A stretch of DNA of 64,000 nucleotides from Stemphylium vesicarium (lineage: Eukaryota > Ascomycota > Dothideomycetes > Pleosporales > Pleosporaceae). Numbering within the stretch: the first letter of the stretch is position 1; each line of letters begins with the position of its first letter. The stretch is taken from the NCBI GenBank assembly GCA_004380135.1, contig QXCR01000133.1, forward strand, positions 1-64,000, in the 5' to 3' direction. Of this stretch, positions 9,581 to 23,230 are shown piece by piece. Below the pieces are notes generated by a model that did no database searches, had not been told where the DNA came from, and saw only the letters and a program-made list of their open reading frames with translations. A program made the translations under genes and the position numbers.

Positions 9581-10252
9581 GTAGTACATTCATTAGCTTA
9601 AACCCAGCATTTCAAAAACTGGTCTCCCTACCTACTACTCGTGGAACAGTGCTCGTGACGCGTTTCTGGTCGTCTGTACGCAGCCTTGACTGGGTATACA
9701 AGAGGGTCGCACAGTCAACGTAGATGAAAAGGGTGGGACGTATATTCAGTAACGTCGTCACGGTGTTCGTGTTGCACCGAATGCGGCTTTTAGCTAAGTC
9801 CGACCGAATCTTACTCGCTTTCAAGGTGAGCCCAGTATTGCGCCTGGCCTAGCGTGCTGGACTTTGGCTGACCCTGAAGATCGGTAAAAAGTTAATGTTC
9901 CACGGTCACATCGGGCCTATGTGCGGTACAATGCCGCAATGCTCATTTTTTCTATCTCTCCCTGCTTTCGTTGCAATGGACATTTATGCTGCGAGCAGAA
10001 CAACAGAGTGTATCCCGAGAAAATTGCGAGCGGACCGTCTCATCCCCAGCAGCACGTACAAGGTTCATTAGCGACACGGCCACGGCTCATACTTTGGCGG
10101 ATATTACTATTGGGTGCGGAATGATGACCCTGGTCATCACAAAGTCACGATGAAGCTGAGCCACAAATAGGCTTCGCGAGTAAACGCAAAGGAACAAGCA
10201 GCGTTGTATAGTGTATGCAATCTATCAACTCTATCGCTATTGAAGAAGCTGT
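9581..10252. other. Intergenic, convergent 3' flanks
   Basis: 672 bp between two convergent genes. I see no gene, RNA or repeat in it. Confidence 0.5.
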
Positions 10253-12580
10253 TTAAAACTTCTCCATCAGATTCTTCCTCACGGTCCACATCCTCGCTCT
10301 CTTGCCATAAATGTACATGGGAATCGAAAATAGCATACAGCCCAGCTGGATGCCACCAATTGCAAGGAATGTATCCTTGCTGCCGCTGGACTCGAGCCAG
10401 TGGGGAAAGAAGAGGGAGAATATAAATCCATGAAGAACGTCTAAGAGCGGCGTTAGTATACGGGCGATGAATGTGAAGAAGTTGATGGTGACTTACTCTT
10501 GGAAAAGTTGAGGGTGACGAGTGCTTCACCAGCATACATGCGGTAGCTATCGACGACGAAAGTGATAGCAGTGGTACTAGCCAGCGAGCATCCGAAGCTG
10601 ATAACGCCGAAAAATACGGTGGGGACGATCCACTTGTCCCTCTCTTCTGCGCTCCAGCCAAAGCCCATGAGTCCGATGACAGTACTGATGGTAATGGGGA
10701 GTGCCATGAGAAGACGGAACTCGGGCTCATAGACACCGTCGTTCTTGCGGGCCATGAAACGCACGACGAGATCGGAGACCCGGCCTGCTACTGCGGTTCC
10801 AAGAACACCGCCTACGAATGGGGAAATGTATACGAGACCAACTTGAAGCGGGGTGAAGTTGTACGAAGTGTCGTGGTAGATGTGTGCAACGGATTCGGAC
10901 AGTACGATCAACCAGCCAACAGCGAGAGCGTACACGAGGGAAGACCAAAGGACCGCCGGGTAGGCGAAGAGAATGAAAGGTCTGATGGCTACGCGAAGCC
11001 ATCTATCCTTGACCAGACGCCCGTTCCAAGGCTTGAGGGATTGACGATATGATTTTGGTGGGGCATCGCGGTAGTAGTCGGTGTAGTGGATAGAGAATTG
11101 TTCAGAAACGTGGTCGGCATCGACTGCGGGGTCCGAAGGTAAGTGGCCGCTGTCGGCACGAATTTCTTGTTTCTCCGGGTCTGTTACAACAGCCGGAGAT
11201 ACTTGGCCGAAGTAGTCATTACGCGGTGCTTCATTCGGCGTAGAGTGAATGCTCATTGGCGATCGGGGTGTTGGAGGAGGACTTGCTTGTCGTGCACCCT
11301 CCGTAGCGAAATCAACGTGGTGCACCTTCTCGGGCGTTGCTGGCTCAGCGAAGCCAACGTGTGCGTTTTTGTGGCGCTTGACAGGATGCTCAGTGGGAGA
11401 GGCCAGTGGGGATGCCACGGCCGATGTGATGAGTGGGGTTGCAGGCACAGATTGGGCACCGTCTGTCTTCTTGTGGTGCAGGTTAGGCAGATGAAAGTGG
11501 CCGTGGTGTTTCCCGGGGCTCTGGCTGCGAGCGCGAGTGTGTCGCTTGGCTGGCTTTGGGGCTCTGTCCCAGAAGGTCTCGGGCACGAAGAAGAAGATGA
11601 GGAAGAAGCAGGCGCCTACAACGATGGCGGTGATCCAGAAGACCCATCTCCATCCTAGCGATTGCACAATGACAGCGCTTACAAGCGGGATCAGGTTCTT
11701 TCCACCAAGCAGCAGCAGTGTGTAGATACCGAGGCGGTATGCGCGCTCGTGAAGGAAGAAAATCTCAGCGATGGTGGCACTGGGCAGGCACTCGACGGGC
11801 GAGACAGCGAAACCCTGGACAATACGCGCAACGACGAGGGAAGCATAGTTGGGCGACAGGGCACACCACACAGACGAGACGGTGAAAAGGATGATGGCAC
11901 CCAGATAGACCGGCCTCTTTCCAAACAAAATGGCCGTGGGCGAAGCGACGACACTCCCCAGACCAAGTCCCAGCATGTACAATCCTGTAGTCAGCGCAAC
12001 CTGGGGGATGGACACGTCGTACGTCTCTGCGACGTCGTTGAAGCCCGCGGCCAGAAGAGGCGTCATGCCTCCTCCGACCATGCAGTAGAAGCCGAGGGAG
12101 AGCAGGGCAAGGTCGCGTCGCACCTGGGCCCAGTTCAGCGGGTCGTTGGCCGAGTCCTCGGGCTGCGGGTCGAGGATGAAGCGGCCATCCTTTGTGCGCT
12201 TCTTCTCTGGCCGGCGAGAGCGCGAGGATTGGCGGGAGCCGTGTGAGACGGTTCGCTGTGGTTGCGGGCGCTGGGCCGTGGGCAGCGACGAGGCCGATGT
12301 GCGTGCATGGGCGTGCTGGAGACCAAGCGGCTCGTTGCGGTTGTGGGTGCGCGAGAGGAGGATGACGGAGCCTGCGAGGAGCGTGTTAATTTCGCTTCGC
12401 TGTCGAGCGGGGATTGCAAACAACCTTACCGGGCACTTCGTCAGTCTGTGGGTCACTCAAAATGCCCAGATTCCATCTCCGTCGCGGGGCATCTTTCTCT
12501 TGTGTGGAGGTGGCTGTGGACGAGCCCACGCCACTGTCTTCGGATGTCTGCGCTTTGCGCCAGGGAGTGAAGTTCACCAT
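10253..12580 (-). CDS. MFS drug:H+ antiporter-type transporter
   Basis: Three exons (12580-12430, 12371-10497, 10440-10253) give 737 residues. Introns are 58 and 56 bp, each starting GTAAG and preserving phase. Splicing the first exon restores the WNLGILSDPQTDEVPG segment common at the N-terminus of fungal MFS multidrug transporters. The DPLNW motif precedes TM1. Six membrane helices are followed by an unusually long cytoplasmic loop (roughly 190 residues, rich in Pro, Ser, His and basic residues) before helices 7-12. The RIVQG and VPETFWDR segments fit the drug:H+ antiporter-1 group. It should export small molecules at the plasma membrane; the substrate is unknown. The long Ser/Pro-rich loop is a plausible phosphorylation platform (inference). 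Confidence 0.87.
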
Positions 12581-13662
12581 GACGGGCGGCCTTGGACGGT
12601 CAATTCCCTCTTCTACGACCGAGGACGGAAGATGAACAGGTCTACAGAGCAAGGAAACAAAGAGAGCGGACGGACAGGCGGTCTATATCACACGGTCCAA
12701 ATGGTATAATCGATACCAAGCATTTGATGACTAGTTCCTTGAGCACGCGTCTCACGAGGACCCCTTCTCCCCACACCAACACCCCGACGGCTCCACGGTG
12801 CTGCATACGCACGATAAGGACAGCTGACGGGCATGTGGAGTCTCGATATCCATGTGGTAGCTGCCGGACAAAGCGCGTGCTCAGGAAGGAGTGCTATCGC
12901 TGGCGGATGGTGGTGCATATCGCGGCTGCAAGGCCTAGCGTCGGCCTAATGACGCACTGCCAAGTTCCATGTGACTCGGGACCTCTGAGACACGATCCGC
13001 CATTGGACGCCCCGACCCTCACCGCCCAAGACAGACAGCATATGTAGACGAGCAGGAGAAGCCAGTACAGGGTCCAAGGTACTACACCTCGCACCGCCAC
13101 ACCTCTGCAACACGCGATACTTGCCGGCACATTGCGCGATACCTGCTAGGCGACACCGCGCTGCCTAATTGGGTTATCGATTCGAGTATTGGCATGCACC
13201 ACGTGTTGTGCAGCCTGCATCCATGCCCCCCAGGTGCTTGCCCTCCAACACCGCAACAACCGCTGTTCATACACCAGTGTCGCCATCCACCCAATACGGA
13301 GCATGCGCCCCTCCCGTGCAGCAGGCCTCATGTCGGTCAATTGCGGCCTGATGGGGCCTACCGCCGCCATCGCTTCACACGACGTTTGAAGAAGCAGGCC
13401 GTGCCGTGATCGACTTGTGTATATATCAACATGTCCATCGCTGCGTGCTGAGATCGGCGAGCACATCGTGTACGTGCGTGCAACAACGACTCGTGTATAC
13501 CGTTAAGCCGTCAAGTAGGGGAAAAGCTGCAACCGCGCTAGTCTCCCAGCCTGACTGGCGTGTGCTCAACTTCACGAGCCCCCCTCGTCCCGGATGAATC
13601 CAACGGCTACCACCATCCACTTGGCGCGACAACGTCTTCGAATACGACATGATCCTTCTACT
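12581..13662. other. Intergenic
   Basis: 1.08 kb upstream of the MFS gene and downstream of the Afg1 gene. Only short overlapping frames are present on both strands, none convincing. Confidence 0.5.
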
Positions 13663-15518
13663 CTACATGCTATCTTCCCTCCACCTCGACCTAACCTTTT
13701 GCCAGCCCTCCATCTCGCCCTTCCCACCCCTCTTCTCCAGCCCCAATCCTCTATCAACCCATTCCTGGCTTCCCATCTCGCTTAATCTTGACAGAGCTCT
13801 AGCAAACGCAAACCTTTCCTCATCACCGCTAAATATTGACGAGTTCTTAAGCATGTCCATGTTCATACCCAAGTCGTCCATGAGGTTGCGCATCACGTCT
13901 GAGATGGCGGCGTCGTCGTCGGCCTTGGGAGCCTTTTGGCCCGATGCCTCAGCCAATTTGCCGGCTTTTTTCGTGGCGGTTACGGCGTCGTTGAGCTCTG
14001 ATTGGTCTAGGAACAGCGCGGTTAGAGGCACCGCTGTGGTCATGACCAACTTGGCCTATTTTTTTCTTTCTCATTAGCAAAGTCTTCGACCCCCGCTTCG
14101 CGTCAGCTTTCCCACTCACCCTAGATTCATAGACAGCATCGATGAACGTGATGAATCTCCTTGCTAGGTCTCGACTGCGGTAGTTCATGCCTGGCACCCC
14201 AGTAATGACAAAGGCCTCATATTGCCGCGTGAGCTCAAGATAGTCGGCAGCTCCCGTAGCGCGCCCTATTATATCGTCGAAACTAAATACGGCACACTTC
14301 CCACTAGCCTTGGGCACGTGGACCTCCCTACCCCAAACTTCGTGTACGGCAGGGTGTGGCGGATCATTCTCAAAATCACCCAAGAACCGGAACCAGCGTT
14401 CGACATGGGTTTGCGCCGACGCGTCCAGAGGATGGTGGTACACGCCGGACGGGGGACGTGGAATCTTGCGATAATCCGTGGTAGAGTCGAGATTCAAGAC
14501 CGTAAGCCTGGTTTTCAGGAGGTTTATGCAGGGAAAAAACGATTCGCGTTGTATCCCGTTCTTATAGAGGTCGTTGGGATGCCTGTTGGACGTGGTCACA
14601 ATCACAGTGCCGTGCGCCATCAACGCCTCCATAAGTCTTCTTAGAATCATGGCATCAGCAACATCCGTGCACTGAAATTCGTCAAAGCAAAGAACAGAAG
14701 AGCGCTCTGCTATCCCGGCCGCGACAAACGGTATACTATCGATATCGTTTCCGTGCGTCATCTTCATCTTGTGCAGGTCCTTGTGCACGCTCTGCATGAA
14801 AGCGTGGAAATGTATCCTGGTTTTCTTTGTAATATTTGGTGGCAGTGTATCGTAGAACAGATCCATCATCATCGTCTTTCCACTTCCTACGTCTCCAAAC
14901 ATGTACATGCCTTTGGGCAGCGAGTCAGGAATAGGTGGTAAAGACGAACCGGCGGGTTTCGATGACGATAGGAAGGAGAACAGTCTTTTCTTGGGCGGTT
15001 GGAGAGAATGTATAGTAGGTTGCTGAACGGGCGGTTGTGTGTAGTTGATCAACATGTCGTGGAGGTCTTGCAGGTTTTTGATAATGTTTCGTTGGTGCTC
15101 GTCGTCCTTCAATCGACCGGATTCGACGCGCGCATCGTACTCTGCCATGGGGCCATGGGGCCTTTCGGGGTCTTCAGGTGAAACTGGCAAAATCAGCATT
15201 GGCTTGGGATACATAGAGACCGCTATCAGTACACTCTCGCGCAGCCTGCGCAGCCTGCGCATACCCTCTGCGACCCATTGGCGCAACAGCAGTTCCTTTT
15301 GGAACGCATCCCGTACTGTTTTTGCCCGCGAGAATACGGCCTAGCGTATTTGCCCTCACTTGTGAAGTCTCCAAGCAGCTCGTACATATCGACCTGCCCC
15401 CACTAACTGACGACTGTCGTGCGATTGCAATGCGTCTCGTCGTCGGACCAGCGCATCGCGAAAGGGTTCTCAGCCCTCGCAGGGCCTCGGATGATGTCAT
15501 CTTCGACATTTGGCGCAT
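13663..15518 (-). CDS. afg1: Afg1-like mitochondrial AAA ATPase
   Basis: Three exons (15518-15408, 15340-14120, 14055-13663) give 574 residues. The introns are 67 bp (GTTAGT..TAG) and 64 bp (GTGAGT..TAG), both phase 0. The Arg/Ser-rich N-terminus looks like a mitochondrial presequence. Walker A is GDVGSGKT, Walker B CFDEFQ, followed by TDVADAMILRRL and TSNRHPNDLYKNG, all typical of the AFG1/LACE1 family. Yeast Afg1 helps remove misfolded or oxidised mitochondrially encoded cytochrome oxidase subunits. Three in-frame ATGs (15518, 15509, 15500) lie close together and the first was chosen. The first exon junction is deduced from phase and is the least certain part of the model. Confidence 0.87.
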
Positions 15519-15843
15519 GCAGAGCCTAACAGCCCGCACAGGATACAGAAAGAAAAGAGCCGACGAGGGGGTGCGAGAACTGGATCATGTCGTGAAACAG
15601 AGCTCGAGGAAAGCCAGGCGAGCAAGAGCGCAGGCCTGTGGAGCGTTGAGCATGTGCGCGCGACCCACGCCGTTTTGACCCGCGCGGGGAGTTTGCTCGC
15701 TGCAGCCTCGGCTTTTGACGCCCGGTGTGGCTGAAGCCTGCGCGTCGGCAACACATCAGTAGCCGACGGGAGGGAGTGCAGACGGTTCATGGATTCATCG
15801 TTTCTCTACATAGTCATTGACGTTGCTACGCCTTCTTTCAATT
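15519..15843. other. Intergenic, Afg1 promoter
   Basis: 325 bp between the Afg1 start and the 3' end of the Akr1 gene. No gene is seen. Confidence 0.5.
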
Positions 15844-18230
15844 TCATCCCTCTTCCTCTGCGGCCACGCTTTCATACCTCCCGCCTTCGCCCCCACCACT
15901 CCTCTGATATCTCATCTTAGGCACTTCGTACAACCGGGTGTAATCGACTCTCTCACCACCCAACCTAGCGTACCCGCCTTCTTTTGAGCCAAAAATTGGG
16001 CTCGCGTCACACCAGAAGTCTTTGCAATTCGTAACCATGCCACGTGAGAAAGGGTTGCCTTGTCTTTGTCGTCGAATTTGCTCGCCTTGGCTGCCATGGA
16101 GAGCGATTGTGAGAAACGTGTCAATTCCAAGGAGACGCTTCCACTGATCCCAAATGGAAGCTTTAGGTTGGGGACGGCGTGGGGTGTCGCCGGTGTCTTG
16201 GCCTGACCCGAAACCATTTGTTGGTGCATTCCCGCCGCCGGAAATGTCTTGGCTTGTGTCGCCAGTCGTGACAAAGGAGTTGAGTGCATCGGCGGGTGTG
16301 TGGCTGTGAAGATGTCCGCGCATGCTTTCGTATGTAGTAAGGTTACGGGCGACCTGAAGTAATTGGACACAGAGAAGCATAGTGACCCAGGTCAGTTGGA
16401 AAGCCGCCCATATCGACAGAACGATCGTGAAAGGATCCTTGCTAAGGACTTTGCACAACTCTGGAGAGATAACAGCACACTCTGCAAAGTCTTTGGGTGC
16501 CTCGCGGATCTCGAGATCTGCGTGTGTTAGTACTGTATCCTTCAAGGAGACAGGGATCCACTTACAAGCAAGTGCTAACCTGACGAAGCAAACTATACCC
16601 AACTCGAGAGATAGGACATACAACACAAAGTGTCGGTGGTTGTTGTTCGCGACGCAGTTGTTAACCCATGGACAGTGGCTGTAAGAGTCAGCTGCAGCCT
16701 ATGCATGCTTGCTACCAGCACTTACTGATCACTCTTCGCAACACAGCGCTCGCATCTCTTGCAATGCTTGCTGCGCAGGGGCTTCCGGACCATACAGTTG
16801 ACACAAAAGTGGTGCTCGTCAAACTCTCTTAGTTCTATGAGCTCGTCGATGACGGCTTTGGACGCGCTCCTGCTCGCCGACTTGGGTACAAATCCGGGAT
16901 CGCTAGTCATGGTGAAGAAGTAAAAGTAGCCTGTAAGGCAATAAAATGCTGCGAACAAGAAGTTGAGGAAGAAGTTGGTTCGTATTGTCCCTGCACTCGT
17001 TAGAGAAAATCGATTCGGCATGAGGAGGTGGCCTACAGGGAAGGACTGTCGTCGCCCATCGGAACCCAACCCAGAACAATGTGCCAGCAAAAATACCGGC
17101 CAAGAAGGGCTTTGCGGTCTGTCAGCGACTGACTCGAAGTGTTTCCCGAAATCACTTACAGTGTGATGTATGCTTCTCATATTTGACGGACCCCATTGTA
17201 GCAACTTTTGCGCGCCCCATTGCATGAGGTACGACACAATCAATGCCATCGGTATACCAACGAAAGCAGGGTAGTGGCTGACCAAGAACAAGGCGACAAA
17301 CAGTATGGCGGATGGCCAGAAGAATATGAAGCGGCTTAAGAACCACCGCGTATCCTTTACGCCAGGGACTGGGAACTGTTTTGCGTTTCCGTTCCTATCG
17401 AAGCCAGCTTCCGAGAGCGCGCGGCGCCATTGGCGCGTAGTGTTCATTTCTTGTGCCGTAACCTCTGGCGTCTTCCCGTCGTTGTTCTTGGCGAAGCGAT
17501 CTGCCCCATACTCGAGCAGCTTCTGGATGGATCCTTGGCTGCCCTTGACCAGCGCCCAGTGCAGCGCCGTGAAACCCTGGTCATCTGTCGCATAGACATT
17601 GGCGCCCCATCTCAGGAACAGATCCACGCAAGATGGATAGCCCTTGTATGCTGCCCACATGAGCGGAGTATGGCTCTGCGGATCGGGTATGTCAACGGGT
17701 ATGTCTTGGTGGAGAAGGAGGACGATCTGGTAGACATTGCCGTCGAGGGTCGCGCTGTGCAAGAGGTTGAAGCCTTGGTCGTCGGTGAGGAGCGGGTCGG
17801 CGCCGTGGTCGAGGAGGAGGTTGACGACGTAGTAGTTGCAGCGCTTAGCAGCCCACAGGACGGGTGTCGCGACAGCATCGCCGCCCTTTGCGTTGATGGG
17901 TGCGCCGGCTTGGATAAGGAAGTGGCAGAGGGCGTAGTGGTTGTTGATGGCCGCCCACTATGCAGACGTTAGTTACAGGTTCGCGCCCGCTAGCATCTCC
18001 CACGCCCGTATACGCACATGGAGTGGTGTGATGCCCTGTTCGTCCTTGAACGTCGCATCAAACTTGCCGCTATCAAAGAGCTTCTGGATGGCCGCGATTT
18101 CGCCCAGGCGCGCCAGCTGCATTATATCCTCCTCCACCGGTAGGCTTGGCTTCTTGTCGGCCATGTTCACCAATTCATGGTCGCCTGTCGCATGCCCGTT
18201 GCTGCTGTCCGAGGGCGTCGCCGCAGCCAT
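15844..18230 (-). CDS. akr1: Akr1 palmitoyltransferase (ankyrin-DHHC)
   Basis: Six exons (18230-18018, 17957-17160, 17118-17037, 16990-16726, 16678-16566, 16517-15844) give 714 residues. Every junction keeps phase and the introns are 60, 41, 46, 47 and 48 bp. Ankyrin repeats fill roughly residues 55-260 (for example GITPLHWAAINN, SHTPLMWAAYKGY, GFTALHWALVKGS). Membrane helices follow, then the cysteine-rich domain CVNCMVRKPLRSKHCKRCERC and the catalytic DHHC at 452-455, which is split by an intron, followed by PWVNNC. The enzyme S-palmitoylates proteins at Golgi and endosomal membranes; Akr1 orthologues modify casein kinases and affect endocytosis and polarity. The first ATG in frame is 18230; the GTG further upstream was rejected. 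Complete and ordinary in length. Confidence 0.93.
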
Positions 18231-18559
18231 GTCGGGGGTCCGCGTGATGCTGTTTGGTTGCCGGACTAGCGACACCCGTGGACTCGCGTCGGAACTGCAA
18301 AGGCGCTAGAGGATTTCTGGGTCGGTTGGAGGTGGACGGCGGGTTGTGGAAAGGCGCTGCAAATGTCACGGCATGCTGAGAAGAATGAATACAAGTGCAA
18401 AATGTCGATTGTGAGACTGCAGACGCGGAGGATGCCCTCATCGCACACCCCTGCTCCTGCTAGCGCAAATTGTGGCGGTGCCACGCAAGCCTCACACCCA
18501 CACTCGGCTTCCGGCTCCAAGCGGTGACCGGTGACGGGTGAACGGTGAACAGCCACGCT
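18231..18559. other. Intergenic, Akr1 promoter
   Basis: 329 bp between the Akr1 start and the 3' end of the ABC transporter gene. No feature recognised. Confidence 0.5.
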
Positions 18560-21500
18560 CTATGCCAACATCGCCTGAAATTCCCCTCCCTCTTTGAGCA
18601 TATCCTCTGCTTTGCCCGCCTTCACCAGTCTACCTCGGCCAAGCACGATGCAGTAATCTGCCTCCTTGACTGCTTCCAACCTGTGCGCGATTGTAATCAC
18701 CGTGCTGCTCTTCATCTCCTCCCTCAAAACACTCTGTATCCGCTGCGCAGTCTCGAAATCGATGCTCGCTGTCGCCTCGTCCATGATCAGAATTGGCGAC
18801 CTTCGCAGCATAGCCCTGGCGAGGCCAACGAGCTGTCGTTGCCCTTGAGAGAGCCCCTTGCCGCCGCCCTCGATCGGCGTTGTCAAGGTCCACGAGTACT
18901 GTTCCCCACCAATCTTTTGTAGCACCGATACACAAGACGCATCCGAATACTCCGACAACGGATCGAGGTTCTTGCGCATGGTTCCCGAGAAGAGAACGGG
19001 CTCTTGCGCGAGGAATGTGACGCGGCTGCGGAGGGCTTGCTTCTTTACTGTCGAAATGTCGATGCCGTCTATGTGAATCTTACCATTCTCGGCAGCAATG
19101 GTCGCGAGAAGAGAGAGGGCAAGCGTTGACTTGCCGGAACCCGTACGCCCAATCACAGCTGTGTTGGAACCGGCTGGGATCTTCAGGGTGACGTTCTGGA
19201 GTGCTGGTTCCAGGTTCTCGGCATAACGGATCGTCACATCGTCGAATTCGATGTCTCCACTATACGTAGGCCAGTGTGCTGGCGGGTCAACAACTCCGGG
19301 TGCTTCCTTGTCGATGTCCAGGAGCTCAACCACACGTTCGACACTTGTAAAGTCCATCTCCAAGGTGCCGTACACTCTACACATCCATTCCGTATGTACG
19401 ACAAATTTGCCCGCCGTGATGAGCACAAACGCCGTGAGACCTGGGCTGATGCCTGTGTATACTGCAATAAGCGTCATGATAAGTGTGGAACTGGCCGACA
19501 TGATACTAAAGCGTAATGCTAGCCATGCTTGCAAAGACCAGTAGAAGTGGTCGTTTTTCTGAAAGTTGTCCACGACTTCGATGACACGGGCTTGAAACCG
19601 CCGTTGTGCGTTGAAAGCTCGCACAGTAGTAAGCCCCTCAACAAGCGCTCCAAAATTGCTCATCAAAGGCGAAAGCGAAATCATCTGCTGCATGTTAGCG
19701 TGGCGAGATTGGACAGGGGCAGCCGGTGATCAAGCTTACCTCCAGTCTCCGCAGGCTCTGCGATGTTGGCAGGAAGCGGAAGAAATAGTATACAAAGCCG
19801 CAGCAGAGTACTATACCGAAAGCAAGGAATGCCGGTGTAGAAGACAAGATAATAACGATACAACTCATCCAGCCAATGATTTGCCACGCGAACACGATAA
19901 ATGCGCCGCTCAGGTCGCCGTCTATCGTGTTCATATCGCTTGTTAATCTGTTCATCAGTCTTCCCACCGGTGTAACATCATAAAATCGGAATGTCGCTTG
20001 GGCCACGCGTTCTATCGTCTCTCTGAAGATGGTTTTCGCGGCATGATAACCGACACCGAACATAATCAGGTTCGTCCACCAAAAGCAAATGGCAGTTCCA
20101 GACACAAACAGAAAGAATGTCCAGAGCCATGGATCGACGTTTTCAGTTGCCGGCGGTAAGAACCCAAAGAGCCCGTTGTGATCCCCCTCGTCGTAGCTTT
20201 CTCCCCAAGCCTTCATGAACCATGTCTGGGCAACATCAAGAACGCGGAAGATTGCCATCACCAAGATGGCCACAGACCACCATTTGAGAGTGCCCGCTTT
20301 GATGTACCGCCAATAAACGCTCCACTTGACGCCACCTTTCGCACGATGTTCGTCTTCGATAAACTTGTCCGGAACAGCCGCTGCTTGTTCTGCTTCGCGT
20401 TTCTTCACGTCTTCCTCGGACTCAGTTTCGTTGGTCCGCGTACGCTTCAGTGCATTGGCATCCTCGACTTGAGTGGGCTCATGGGTCGTTGCGCGTCCGT
20501 GATCTAGCTGGACCCATTGCTTTGCGAGACCATGGCAAAGCTCCGTCCGATGCGTAACAAGGATGGTAGTTCGACCGTCAAGTAATGGTCCAGCGAAAAG
20601 CTTAGAAATGATGAACTCTGCTGTTTGGTGATCAAGAGCAGAAAGCGGGTCGTCTAGCAGCAATACTTTTGCAGTGCTGTACACAGCTCGCGCTAATGCT
20701 ACGCGAGCCTTTTGTCCTCCAGAAAGGCCGATACCATTCTCGCCAATGTTCGATAGATCACCATGCTTCAACTCTGCCATATCGGGCAGCAGAGCACACG
20801 CTTCCAATGTTTGTTTGTACCGGACCTCTTTGAAGGGAAACGAGAACAATATGTTGTCGCGAATGCTCATACTCTGAAGCCAAGGTGTCTGCGCACAGTA
20901 TGCGACCATCTGGCCAGGACGTACAAGCTCACCTGCTGTGGTATCGAGTTCGCCAAGCAAGGCTTGTAAGAGCGCTGTCTTCCCTGCAGCTACCTCTCCA
21001 TAAACCACGGTCAGCCCAGGAGGGAAAGCTAGTGTGATCTCCGAAAGCACGTTCTGGTCCACGCCAGGCCAAGCAAAGGAAGCTTGATGTAAACTGAGAT
21101 CAGCAGATCCTTCAGGTACCAAGCCAATCTCCTCTTTGTCAGGTTCCGCCATGAACTCTTCAATGCGACCCATCGCAACGTATGCGTTGAGCAAGGTTGT
21201 TACCAACTGTGGCAGGGCCCGGAGATAGCTCTCCAGTAGATTGAAGAGGTCAATAGCAGGGAAGATGAGATCAATGCGCAAACTCTTGCCAGCCAACTTG
21301 GTGAAAGCATAGAACGCCACAGCTGGAAAGAGCCCAGAACCAAATCGCAGGATAAAGGCAAGAGATGTCGTGAAGAAGATGTTGACGATGCGCAGATGCA
21401 ACTCCTTCTGACGAGACTCAAGAATATCGTCAAGCCACGCGCCTTGCCAGCCATACCAACGCAAGTGTCGAATTGACTCAATGAATTGACTTGTCCGCTG

Positions 21501-23230
21501 GAGCTTCTCATCTGTTGCCGATCGACGCTTCTTCTCAAAGTAGACTTGGAGGCGCGCAATGACGATGTTGAGCAATTGCGACGCACCAAGAGCTATTATA
21601 CCGAGGAGACATGCCCAGCCCAGCATGCGCCATATGAGGACGATTGCGAATATCGCACCGGCAGGTTTTGTTATGATGTCCGAAAACTCCCAGAAGCGTT
21701 GCGCTATCTCGTACGCATCGTTGCGCATCAGATTCAGAATCTTGCCCATTGAAGCAGGGTCACCATCTTCCTTTGTGGGTTTTCTCGTTTTCTTTATGAG
21801 CATTGACCTAATGGAAGCCAGGATACTTCCTATGCAGTGCTTTGAATCATCCTTGGGCGCTTCATGAACGATCTCAGCGTCCTCATTATCCGCTTCTTGC
21901 CCATCACTAGCACTGTGGCCATTGGTTTGATATTCTTTGGTGTCCTGTTTTGCTCCTAGAATTTTACGGTGCAAGGTCTTCTCGTAGAGCATTGTAATGA
22001 GCTCGCCTCTACACCTTTCATATGCTCGCCTCTGGTACCACAGGTTGAATACGTTGAGCTGTGCAGAGCCCAGACGCAATGCTAAAATGATACAAGCGTA
22101 AGTTATTGTCGCACGATTGTTGTGATCGTACATCGAGGCGAGAAGGCGTTGGAGGAATACCGGTGTGAGTAGAGCTAAAACTGTTAATTTCTCAGGATGC
22201 AAGAAAGGACATGAATCAAGACTCACTTGCGCACATTCGTACTACGTTTAGTAAGGTTGTACGGATCAGGTCCATGCCATTTGCCACGAACACTCTCATT
22301 GCTACTGACCCTTGAAGCTTTCTGAATGCATCATGCAATCGCGCGTGCTTGAACTCCCAACCGAGGTCCCAGATATCCTCGTCCTCCATTTGGCGTGTCA
22401 CGCCTTTCTTGATCAGCGGCTCCATCCACGATACGGTCATATACTGCCACGGTGTCAAATTATCCTCGGGGGTCCGCAGCTGAATTGTTGGTGCGTCATA
22501 GACAGGACTTATGTCCTTCTTTGGTAAAACCGGATTCCGTAAAGGCATGTTGAGCACCACAGCGATTGCCAGAAATGCTGATACAGGTGCGATAGCCCAT
22601 GGAATATCCTTTGCCAGGAAGGAGGTTTGCCTGTGAGACAGCGAGATCAACTGTTCCAACAAAAGTCCAGTGAAGAGAAGCAGTAACGATAGAGAAGCTT
22701 TCCTTGGTCTCTCTACCATGATTATGGCGATAGAAATGGCCTAGGACAGTCATTAGCCATGTGGAAGCTTCAATGAGCTGAAGCTAGACTTACCCATGCA
22801 ATTGCAGGGTACATCGCCATTGACTGATGAACAGGGAAGAAGACACTGAGAGTCTGAAAAGTGAGGCCGACTGTAGCTACGATCAGGAGCCCAAGCGTCG
22901 AGCTCAACGGCTGTTGAGTTGAGGAGACTTCAAACTCATCCAGCTTCTCTTTCGTCTCCTGCACAAAAGGTCTGGTCCATCTCGGCCAGTATGCGCTTGT
23001 CACCCTCAAAGAGTATCCTAATAATACCAATGCTGCAAGTATAGCAGGAACAGTGGAGATATAAGGTAGAGCGCATGGTGTAAATCTAGCAGCTTGTGTA
23101 TCCTGAATATGTCAGCAGTCATATAGAAAGCAATAGGTGCCGTACTGACCCAGATATGAAGGCATTGCGAGATTGGCGGTATATCCGAAAACGCCGCTTT
23201 GGGTGTAAACGAAGTCTGGAAAGACGCCAT
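18560..23230 (-). CDS. ABCC (MRP-type) full ABC transporter
   Basis: Five exons (23230-23150, 23102-22794, 22740-22227, 22174-19740, 19687-18560) give 1488 residues; the introns are 47-53 bp and all phases agree. Layout is TMD0 (first about 200 residues), TMD1, NBD1, TMD2, NBD2. NBD1 has Walker A GEVAAGKT, signature LSGGQKARVALARA and Walker B LLLDDPLSALD, where Asp replaces the catalytic Glu, as is usual for ABCC NBD1. NBD2 has Walker A GRTGSGKST, signature LSQGQRQLVGLARA and Walker B LIMDEATASID, intact. It should export organic anions, conjugates or toxic metabolites from the cytosol or into the vacuole. Substrate is unknown. The last intron acceptor sits in a CAGCAG, so one codon is ambiguous. 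Confidence 0.93.
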
